A stretch of DNA of 64,000 bases from Periplaneta americana (taxonomy: Eukaryota > Arthropoda > Insecta > Blattodea > Blattidae): contig NC_091128.1 in assembly GCF_040183065.1 (NCBI RefSeq), positions 176,268,168 to 176,332,167 of the forward strand, in the 5' to 3' direction. The notes beneath the pieces were generated by a model. The model saw only the letters and a program-made list of their open reading frames with translations. It was not told the DNA's origin and searched no databases. A program made the position numbers and the translations under genes. Positions 12,845 to 64,000 of this stretch are shown here, piece by piece; position 1 is the first letter of the stretch; each line of letters opens with the position of its first letter.

Positions 12845-13636
12845 TCATTAGAATGTGTACAACAGTCTACCCTAGAATATCCTTTAGATTTTGCACAGTT
12901 TTCTACCCGAGAATATTGTTTTATCTAGTCAATAACATTCTTCAAATTTGCACAGTTATTTACCCAAAAATATTCTTTATAAAGTGCAAATTTGTCTACC
13001 CGAGTATATTCCTAATGTGCACAGTTGTTTACCTGAGAATATTCCTTAAATGTGCACAATTGTTTACCTCAGAATATTTTTATGTGCACCTGAGAATATT
13101 CTTTAGATATGCAAAGCAGTTTACCTGAGAATATTCTTTATGATGTTCATAGTTGTCTACCCGAGAATATTCTTTAAATGTGCATAGTTGTTTACCCGAG
13201 AATATTCTTTATAATGGTCACAGTTGTTTTACCCGACAATATTCTTTAAATGTGCACAGTTTATCTGAGAATATTCTTTATAATGTTCATAGTTGTCTCC
13301 CCGAGAATATTCTTTAAATGTGCACAGTTGTTTACCCGAGAATATTCTTTATATTGGTCACAGTTGTTTTACCCGACAATATTCTTTAAATGTGCACAGT
13401 TTATCTGAGAATATTCTTTATAATGTTCATAGTTGTCTCCCCGAGAATATTCTTTAAATGTGCACAGTTGTTTACCCGAGAATATTCTTTATAATGGTCA
13501 CAGTTGTTTTACCCGACAATATTCTTTAAATGTGCACAGTTTATCTGAGAATATTCTTTATAATGTTCATAGTTGTCTACCCGAGAATATTCTTTAAATA
13601 TGCTCAGTCAGTTGTCTACCCGAGAACATTCTTTAG
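12845..13636 (+). repeat. Minisatellite: ~35-bp unit organised in a 140-bp higher-order repeat
   Basis: Units share TTTACCCGAGAATATTCTTT with variants. From 13211 the pattern has a 140-bp period (13211, 13351, 13491), each holding four ~35-bp variants in fixed order with almost no divergence between periods; units before 13140 are more diverged. Each unit centres on the palindrome GAATATTC. A frame at 12853-13128 is a product of the repeat. Confidence 0.93.
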
Positions 13637-13789
13637 AAGAAATGCAGAAGAAAAAAATATGAAAACGAATTATAAACTGTGGGTCTATTGACGAAGTTTG
13701 TATAATGCGATTTTATTGATTTTTTTTTTTAGGCTTATGGCCGAAAAATAAATGCATGGGAAATTTTGATAGGTCACAATATTACTCAA

Positions 13790-14250
13790 GGTTAATCGCG
13801 TTCTCAGCGAAGAAAAATTAGATGAAATAGATGTCAGGCTCGAACAATCTCTGCGAAAGTCTTCAAAATATCTAGCTCAGAAAACCAGAGTATCCAAATT
13901 GTCAGCAGCGAGAGCAAGAAAGAAACTTAATTTACATCCATACAAAACACAATTGACCCATAAATTAAATGAATATGATCAGCCTCAAGAGTAAATTTTT
14001 GTAACTGGTTTCTCCAGTCTGTGTGTGATAGCGAAATAAAACCACAATTATTTTCTTTGGGGATACCGCTACAGCAAATCTAAAGAGTATACAAACAATC
14101 CACGAACGTTGCTTGATTTCCAAGAAAACATTAGACTAGAAATTAGAAATATTACAGCTGATCTTCCTCAAGGTGTGAATAGAAATGATTGCTGGAGATT
14201 TCAGTTAAACATCGCACACAATGGAGGGTGTTTCCAGGGTATTATGAACA
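13790..14250 (+). pseudogene. Mariner-like transposase remnant with internal deletion
   Basis: The frames read VLSEEKLDEIDVRLEQSLRK, then LHPYKTQLTHKLNEYDQ, a stop, then NPRTLLDFQENIRLEIRNIT and NRNDCWRFQLNIAHNGG. The order is that of the N-terminal DNA-binding part and C-terminal end of insect mariner-like transposases with most of the catalytic core missing. Several stops and frameshifts; dead. Confidence 0.7.
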
Positions 14251-14411
14251 GAAGCTAGGATAATTTGTATAAACAAAAGCCGCCTTAAATAAGGGTTCGA
14301 TAGATCGGCCTACTAATCAATTCATAAAGAATAATAAGTAAACAAAACAATTTTGTGACACTTGGAAAGAAAAAGAAAAAAACATTAAGATAAGAATACG
14401 TAGGAAATCAT

Positions 14412-15885
14412 TTACAATAAAAATTTTGTTGGGTACAAATGATTACTAATTATAGCTAAGGATGATTTTAACACGTGAGATCCTACGGCATCAATCGTTG
14501 CATCAGAAATTTTATATTGTTTAAGTTGATTTAAAGTTTCACGTGGGATCGTACCATGGGCACCGAACATGAGCCCAAAAACTGTCCAATGTGTGATGTG
14601 GTATTGTGCTCCGAGATGCTGACAACAAGGCTCATATATGACTTGTTTTTCACGACACACCTCTTGTGGCTGTTGCTCATGCATCTCGAAACGGATTGTG
14701 GGATCAAGAATGACATCCTTATCCTTCAGCACGTCTAGTAGAGCCATCAGAAGAGACGCAACCAACCTCCTCATAAACCTCATAGGAAGCATTCTGACGG
14801 ATTGAAGCGGCGATGAGAGAACGAACCGTATTATGTCTGTTGATTCGGAGCAATTCTCCATGATGGCAGAAACCCAAGACGTGAGGAAGCGTTTCTTGCT
14901 CGTCGCATCTTCTGCAACGGGTTGAGTCAAGAGTTCTACCAGGGAGAGTACGTACAGGTATTGTATTACAATTCATCTTAATGGCTTGCGTCCACTGACT
15001 GCTCGAAAGTCCCTTTTTGATTGAGATCCACGAATTACCTTTCTTCCAGTGAGAATAGAAAACAACTCCCAAACCTTTACTTTTCAATTTGCTCCATTGA
15101 TGAAAAGAATCTTCACACAATGCTTTTCTTAGTTTTTGAGAAGAAATACGTTCAGAGCAATCGAAGGTAATTGGTAATTGTTTGATGCAATGTTCAATTT
15201 CGTTTGGAAGATTTCGAGTGGCTGCTACATGAGGGTTGTCAACGTGTAAAAGTCTTTGACAAATATTTAAGTGCTGAAGGTAAGCTTCCCACTGGGCTTT
15301 AAATACTCCTAAACCTCGCAATCTTCTTGGTGCATACAACATAGCATCCGGGGTGTCAGTAGGAATGTTAATTATATCCTTAACAGCGCTGCGAATTAAT
15401 TTGTCAATATCAGATAGAAATTTCACTTTAAGATCTTTTAAAGGAGCACATTGGAAGGGGTAAACCAACTGAGGCCAGATATATTGATTTAATATATTTA
15501 TCTTTTGGTCAGGCATGAGTAAGGGTGAAGTGACCAGCTGATTAAGATTTTTTGTCAGTTTTTCAATTAGTTGCGCCGCATTAAATTTTATTTCATCATT
15601 AAAAGTAATGCCAAGATATCTTATAACTTCATCCGATTTGATGCGAGATATTTCTTGTCCATCGATCAAGGTGAGGGAATCAGAGCAGAGACATCCTTTA
15701 CGTAGGTGTATAACATTACTTTTATGCGGGTTTACTTCAAGACCAATTCTAGCTAAGGAATTCATAGTCAGCGATGTTGAATATTGAGCGGCAGATTTAT
15801 TTTTACACAATAATACTAGATCATCCGCAAATGCAAGAATGGAAAGATTATTTAATTGAGGTGATATAAATAAGGTAAGTCTTTT
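14412..15885 (-). pseudogene. RLE-type (R2-like) non-LTR retrotransposon: RT end, zinc knuckle, endonuclease
   Basis: From 15885 downward the - strand encodes the end of the reverse transcriptase with catalytic FADD (near 15825), a thumb region, a C-x2-C-x7-H-x4-C knuckle (RCRRCDEQETLPHVLGFC) characteristic of R2-group proteins, and a restriction-like endonuclease segment with DPTIRFE. A frameshift at about 14740 separates the knuckle from the endonuclease; compared with the relative at 25640-26640 roughly seven codons are also missing there. The 5' part is absent. True R2 sits in 28S rDNA; none is visible here, so this is a fossil or a clade with another target. Confidence 0.82.
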
Positions 15886-16510
15886 TTTTTTTTCTTGCCA
15901 TGGTTACAGGACAGATTTTAACCAGGGAGAGTGTCCACTCTGGCCAAGGCAGCATGCATCTTAGTCACTGCACGACCTTAGAGATTCATTGTATTATGTG
16001 AAAGATCAAAAACATTATCATTTAGTTCATCAATATTGGTTTTGCAAAATGTTTCTCTCTCTCTCTTTCCAATATTACCGATATGTTCGAAATTTGGAAA
16101 TTCTGAACCCTCCTGCAATTTTTTCTATAGCTCATACCATTAGATTACATTAGATTCGCAATTATTCACAAATCTGGTTGTCGGAAGAATCTATGACATC
16201 ATCCCATATCAGCTTCTTTGCGGTAGCTTCAAGGGCTACCATCATAGTGGCCCCATAATAGTTCAGTTTTGTTTTGTTGTGTAAACCATAAATAATATTA
16301 AATACAAAATCCTTAACAAAATATTTCTCAATTGAAGCATTTTTTTCTCTTGTTTGGAGGAGGGACCCGAAGACTTGCACTGCAGCCTGAGGTTTATTGT
16401 ACTTATCACTCTTATTCTGTGGATGATTGGGTAGCCGAATGGACATGCTCTTGTACAAGCACAGCATGCTGCACTGTGAATGCACCTGTGAATGTTGTTG
16501 ATATGTGAAT
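15886..16510. other. No gene seen
   Basis: Holds a short (TC)n run at 16051-16066 and - strand frames of about 100 codons (16162-16571) without recognisable domains. Confidence 0.5.
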
Positions 16511-16514
16511 TAAT

Positions 16515-16690
16515 GATGGCGAAATGAGTCCAAGGTCCAACTCCGAAAGTTACCCAGCAATTCTGCTTCAATTGGCTGAGGGAAAAGTTCGGAAAAAACC
16601 CCTACAGGTAGCTTGTCTCAACCAGGATTTGAACCTGGGCCCACTCATTTCACTGCCAGACGCGCTGACCATTACTCACAGTGGTGGACA
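16515..16690 (-). mobile_element. tRNA-derived SINE (family C), reverse orientation
   Basis: Reverse complement begins with a tRNA-like head: A-box-like TAATGGTCAGCGCG and B box GGTTCAAATCC. The tail, read on +, has AGTTACCCAGCAAT and GGAAAAGTTCGGAAAAAACC, shared with the truncated copy at 40023-40118. Confidence 0.7.
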
Positions 16691-16799
16691 ATTGAAGCAT
16701 TAATTCTGAATTCGAATTAATTGATTCTCTACTATAAACTGAGTAAGAAATAATTCGAATGTTTATTACCATTGTTTAAATGCACGTACTTGTATTTCT

Positions 16800-17295
16800 G
16801 TTGTTGTGTATGGTTGTTCTGTATGGTTGTGAAATTTGGACTCTCACTTTGACAGAGGAACAGAGACTATGAGTGTTTGAGAATAAGGTTCTTAGGAAAA
16901 TATTTGGGGAATAAGGTTCTTAGGAAAATATTTGGGGCTAAGAGGGATGAAGTTACAGGAGAATGGAGAAAGTTACACAACGCAGAACTGCACACATTGT
17001 ATTCTTCACCGGACATAATTAGGAACATTAAATCCAGACGTTTGAGATAGGCAGGACATGTAGCACGTATGGGCGATTCCAGAAATGCATATAGAGTGTT
17101 AGTTGGGAGGCTGGAGGGGGAAAAAGGACTTTGGGGGGACCAAGATATAGATGGAAGGATAATATTAAAATGGATTTGAGGGAGGTGGGAGTTGATGATA
17201 GAGACTGGATTAATCTTGCACAAGATAGGGACCGATGGCGGTCTTATATGAGGGTGGCAACGAACCTGCGGGTTCCTTAAAAGCCAGTAAGTAAG
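16800..17295 (+). mobile_element. RTE-like LINE 3' end, 5'-truncated
   Basis: Nucleotide match to the C-terminal portion of the LINE at 36598-37540 (from the YGCE.WTLT block to the end). A 34-bp tandem duplication at about 16884-16946 and internal stops make it non-coding. Ends in the family's AAGT tail. Confidence 0.85.
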
Positions 17296-18708
17296 TATGG
17301 GCCAGGGGCCATAGGTTTGAGAAACACTTCTCTACGGCAATCCTTTAGAGGCTTCGAGTCATAAATAAATACTCAATTTGCTTCATGTTTATACATGCAG
17401 ACTCATTCAATTTTGTAATATAAGAAAATTATTAATTAAAACATCAATAGGCCTATTTTATGGTATAATGGACTTTTTGGGTCATATCTAGAATATTCCA
17501 TGCACCACAGTTGGCTATGGTTGGTACTTTTGTTTTCAGTAATTGCCACACTGCTACACGCATGTGTTCGTGAATTACCGCATCCGGAATGTTGAAACTT
17601 GAAGCTGACAGTAGTGGCGGTAGTGGCTTTGCATGAGTTAACCTAAATTGCGGTTAGGACTATCGGCATCTATATTTTCGGACATCTGCGAAACCGGCCA
17701 AATTCTGGTGTTTGCATTGTTTTTTTTTTTATATTTCTTAAGAGACGTTTCTATTTGAGAAATAATTTTAATATAACTTATGCAGTCAAATTTTACATTT
17801 TAAATTGGGTGCATTCTATCGGGAAGGTAAAATATCTTGTTAATTTGATTTTAACAGTGATTAAGAATTACAAAAGGATATTATGATTGTTTAATGCCAG
17901 TATTGTAGATTAGAGACTAATAAAGTATTATTACTCTGAAATTCAAAGCCGATAAGTTAGATTATTGTTAATGCTTAATTTCGATTGTTTTAAAGATGTC
18001 AGTTTTATTTTTGTAGTCGGATGAAATTAAATCCGCGTATAATGCAGTAAATACAATATAATCTCAGTAAGTTTTAGAGTAGGTACCTTAGTTTCCAGAT
18101 ATGCAATGAAAATGGATAAAGAGGCAATCAGTTGTAGCATGTAATTAAACATAGGCCTAATGATGTAAACATGTGTCAACACGTTCTCACTATAAAATTG
18201 TCATGAATAAGGCAAGAGTTTGATGTAATACTGTATTGTACGTTACTCAGCTAAATCAGAAGGCAAATTTGTGAGTAAATTTTATGAGTTCTTTGCTTTT
18301 ATAAACTGTTGTCAGTATCTAATTAAGAGTTTACGTTCATAACTAATTTCAAAGTGACTTTACGAATGAAAAGCGCAGTGACATGAATTTCTTCACTTAT
18401 TTACATATCGTGTTATAGTTCTTCCAACCTGTAAATGCATTTATGTCATTATCTCAGGAATAAAATTTCGCGAGAAACTTGTTAGACAACGTAAATAGTA
18501 AAAGTTTTGTGAGAAATGAGGGTAAATCTTCGATCCCGCTACGCACCACACGAGAGAGAAAAAAACTTACTTGAATAATTCAAAATAACCTAAAAATTGT
18601 AGCACGTCCCTTTCGAGATACGATGTGATCCCTGCGAAAGCTAGAAACCCATTCAACTCGCTCCAATATCTTCGTTTTTTATATACCTGATGGATCATTT
18701 TCTCGTAC
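17296..18708. other. No gene seen
   Basis: AT-rich; no conserved frame or repeat. A non-coding first exon of EDC4 could lie here, but I see nothing specific. Confidence 0.5.
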
Positions 18709-18945
18709 ATTTTCACAGACGTCGGCCTCGGTAGCGTAGTCGGTATAGCGCTGGCCTTCTGTGCTCGAGGTTGCGTGTTCGTTCCAGGCCCAAGTCGATG
18801 GCATTTATGTGTGTTTAAACGCGATAGTAAATTTACCGGCATGTGAAAGAACTCCTGCAGGACAAAATTCCAGCACACCAGTGACGCTGATATAACCTCT
18901 GCAGTTGCGAGCCTCATTAAATCATAATTAAAAATTTTCACAGAC
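18709..18945 (+). mobile_element. tRNA-derived SINE (family A) with 12-bp target duplication
   Basis: The body (18721-18933) has A box GTAGTCGGTATAGCG and a degenerate B box (GTGTTCGTTCC), followed by the family tail with GATGGCATTTA and CTGATATAACCTCTGCAGTT. It is flanked by ATTTTCACAGAC at 18709-18720 and 18934-18945, a perfect duplication typical of LINE-mobilised SINEs. Confidence 0.9.
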
Positions 18946-19534
18946 AATAACGACATAACTCAACGGTACCAGTATCATTTTGCATTACGTGGGAAAGCAA
19001 ATGTTATCTATCAAAAGTGTATATGTAAGGCATACAGAAAGCCTAAAAAAAGCAAACCTAACCTGTCACTAATCCTCGGCCTTACTAAAACTCGTTTTTT
19101 GTCTATCTACCTACCTACCAAAAAGCGTAGGTAGGTATATGTTAGGTATACTGGTACCAAAAGTCTTTCAAGGTTCTACAATGTCTCACGTTCTTTCGTA
19201 AACTCTTAACTTATGTCATTTCGATACTGGGAAATATAGGATCTATTTGGTTTTACTAGTCGGAAAAAGTAACAAAAGTGAACGCAGACAATTCCGCAAC
19301 GAGAGAGATTCAAAGTCATACTTTTTACAAATAACTTCTGAGTGTGAAAATTATGTCGTAACCAAAAAAAAAAAGTTCAGTAATTTTGTAACTTAAATTC
19401 AGTACTGGAGCGACAAATGTTTTAGTGACGTTATTGGTAACCGCATACCGGTAGGTAATACAATAACTTTTAAACAATCATTAGTTGGAACATCATTAAT
19501 GATCACTGGGCAGGAACATTATATTTACGAGTTG
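18946..19534. other. No gene seen
   Basis: A small palindrome CTACCTACC...GGTAGGTA near 19107-19138; nothing else supported. Confidence 0.5.
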
Positions 19535-19752
19535 GGTTAAACGAGCGTTGAGCGGATTCCGCCGATTTTGGAATAGACACCGACGCACTTAGGTTAGGTT
19601 AGGTTAGGTTAGGTTAGTTTAGGCTTTTATTGTCCCGTCAAGATGAAGGTGAAAGCGATTGAGTGTGATTTTTTGTTTTCTATGTTGGCAGTTCAAGTAT
19701 GTCGGTGTCTATTCCAAAATCGGCGGAATCCGCTCAACGCTCGTTTCACCAT
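19535..19752. mobile_element. Foldback/MITE with perfect 46-bp inverted repeats enclosing TTAGG repeats
   Basis: 19539-19584 and 19701-19746 are exact reverse complements over 46 bp (arm contains GCGTTGAGCGGATTCCGCCG). The match continues a few bases with one mismatch, and GAGTTG occurs just outside both ends as a possible 6-bp target duplication. The 116-bp interior carries five TTAGG units. Identical arms imply a recent insertion. Non-coding. Confidence 0.88.
19589..19617 (+). repeat. Interstitial telomeric repeat (TTAGG)5
   Basis: Five consecutive TTAGG units plus TTAG. TTAGG is the ancestral arthropod telomere repeat; here it is internal to a foldback element. Confidence 0.95.
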
Positions 19753-20105
19753 GAGTTGCACTTCAGTATGTTCGAATTCCACTTTGGCAGATTTTCAGAG
19801 GTTTCCCTAACTGTGAGATGAATTCTATGGCGGAGCTCCTCATTAATCACCAACGCCAAATACATAACACTATAGTTAAACAAGTGATTTAAAAAACAAT
19901 AAAATTCCTGTTAAACTTTCATCTGTTAACCTGCCAAAAATTCAGGGAAATGTAAAAACATTTCATAAAAACGGTATGTTAGATTCGAGAGGACAGGCAG
20001 TATTTGTTGACTTTTGCCAGTACACAGAGTTTAGCAAAATGAGGATAGGTATTTTTTTTTTTACCTTCATTAACTGGTGGGTGTGATTTGGTTTCCAGGA
20101 TTGTA

Positions 20106-63000
<42,895 letters not shown>

Positions 63001-63088
63001 AACCACCAGTTTGTACCCTGCTTATATTTTGTGAAAAGTTAGTTACATATTAATATACACTTTTATACAGACTTGCCTCACTTATTTG

Positions 63089-63479
63089 TCAGATGCAACT
63101 GATAAAAAGCCTCTCTTTAGTGATGCGATTCAGAAGTCCAGAAGTCTCTTCGTTCTCACAAGCTACCTTCAACTGATCTGACAGTATGGTATACTCTATT
63201 TTTTTCATGGAGTGCAGTTTCATAGAAAGGACTTTGCCGACAGACCTTCTACTGCCCCTTACTAATTGGTTGTCATAAATAAACGTCTTCCTTACTGTGA
63301 CGGAAATCTTGTCGTCTCCTGTCAGTAACCAATCACAACCCTTGTTCAGAAGAATTGACAGGCTCCCGTCAAATCCACGTGGAGGCAGAGTTGCTGCATC
63401 TTTTCCGAATTCCAAGAATCCTGTCAGTCTCATTTCGAGGGTCACTAGGATTGTGGCAACTGTGCAATGTTGGGACGAG
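63089..63479 (-). CDS. Possible terminal exon of an unidentified convergent gene
   Basis: An open frame of about 118 codons from its first Met (63445) ends in TGA at 63089-63091. Reading upstream on the - strand, a pyrimidine-rich stretch ending in ATTGCACAG leads into the frame near 63479, so it could be a last exon with a 3' splice site. The protein (LTGFLEFGKDAATLPPRGFD; LLNKGCDWLLTGDDKISVTV) is not one I recognise. Its stop lies 88 bp from the EDC4 stop, tail to tail. Mixed composition without low complexity favours real coding; lack of homology keeps confidence low. Confidence 0.35.
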
Positions 63480-63954
63480 GGGACAGGAATTGTCAGAGGT
63501 GTTTGTGTAGGAAGTCATAAATCTGTAAGTGGGTGTTCAAAGGAGCCACCGAACTGCACTCCTTGAAATAAAATGGAGTATAATATCTGCACAGTGCAGT
63601 CTGTCCCTGGATTACTCCAAAGGTAACCAATTAAGACCGAGTGAAGTGTTCTGGAAGGTAACATGTTCACGAGACTTGTCCAACTAAGGCGAGGAAAGGT
63701 TTTTATTTTCATAACAATTAATAATTGTTATTTGACATGTTCAGTTTAAAGATAAGGAGTTTGAGAGGATTTCATGCTCTTGACAGCTATGGTAATTAAT
63801 CATCTGCAAGGGATGAGCCAGCAGTGGGATGTGGGTGGCCTTCTGCTCCTTCCTTGCCAGGAAAGTGTGCTAAAATTTGTTTCAGGACTCTTCCAACACA
63901 ATTTTCTCAATACTTTAATGCTGAATTTAACTTGCAACGTTTCCTTAGCAATTA
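63480..63954. other. Downstream of EDC4, unassigned
   Basis: An AATAAA at 63567-63572 on the + strand; a - strand frame 63515-63712 (SRTLHSVLIGYLWSNPG) that could be part of the convergent gene. Nothing firm. Confidence 0.35.
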
Positions 63955-64000
63955 CAGTAGAACCTCAATTACTGTCTCTCAATTGAAGGCTGGTCCACAA
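63955..64000 (+). mobile_element. Pogo/Tigger-type terminal repeat, cut by the window end
   Basis: TA followed by CAGTAGAACCTCAATTACTG matches the ends of the two pogo-type elements in this window (33259, 43217). The rest lies outside. Confidence 0.6.

Noticed and set aside
12853..13128. 91-codon open frame
   Set aside because: Lies within the minisatellite; the repeating sequence is translated by chance.
14412..14930. Separate host gene of 172 codons
   Set aside because: It is the frameshifted endonuclease end of the R2-like element; the second copy shows both parts in one frame.
16162..16571. Two overlapping ~100-codon - strand frames
   Set aside because: One includes SINE sequence; neither shows a domain.
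18567..18956. 129-codon - strand frame
   Set aside because: Spans the SINE and its duplication; by-product of the insertion.

Overview
The window is animal nuclear DNA, AT-rich and intron-rich. It carries one protein gene broken into many small exons with GT/AG junctions, embedded in dense transposable-element debris. TTAGG repeats (the insect telomere motif), several tRNA-derived SINE families with clean target-site duplications, and reverse-transcriptase, RNase H, hAT, pogo/Tigger and mariner-like remnants all point to an insect. The repertoire looks like a large blattodean genome, with Periplaneta americana as my best guess; that is pattern recognition, not a search result.

The host gene is the orthologue of EDC4/Ge-1, the scaffold of the mRNA-decapping complex, on the + strand. 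I resolve 19 coding exons from 20106 to 63000. Their splice phases chain without conflict and the lengths add to 3513 nt, giving 1170 residues plus a stop. Order: N-terminus and seven-bladed WD40 region (exons 1-8), low-complexity Ser/Gln linker with the LMTPDAF motif (exons 9-12), coiled coil (exons 13-15), conserved C-terminal helical domain (exons 16-19). A possible terminal exon of an unidentified gene on the - strand begins 88 bases beyond the EDC4 stop and converges on it.

Bases 1-20098 contain no convincing host exon. They hold: an inverted duplication flanking a mariner-like remnant; a ~230 bp-arm inverted repeat; a LINE 3' end; two copies of an unclassified repeat, one carrying a MITE that the other lacks; a hAT fossil; a 140-bp higher-order minisatellite; a mariner remnant; an RLE-type (R2-like) retrotransposon remnant; SINEs; and a foldback element with perfect 46-bp arms enclosing TTAGG repeats. 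The EDC4 introns hold most of the rest: a second R2-like remnant, an unusual retroelement C-terminal ORF, at least ten copies of an RNase H-bearing LINE, RTE-like LINEs, a solo-LTR-like segment, hAT elements with 8-bp target duplications, and two Harbinger-like MITEs with TTA duplications.

The standout mobile element is a structurally complete hAT transposon at 43305-45500: uninterrupted 494-residue transposase, matching terminal inverted repeats and a perfect 8-bp duplication. It is nested inside a decayed pogo/Tigger element. I found no CRISPR array, operon, toxin system or bacterial-style defence system. The interest lies in the gene model, the young hAT element and the nested insertion history.
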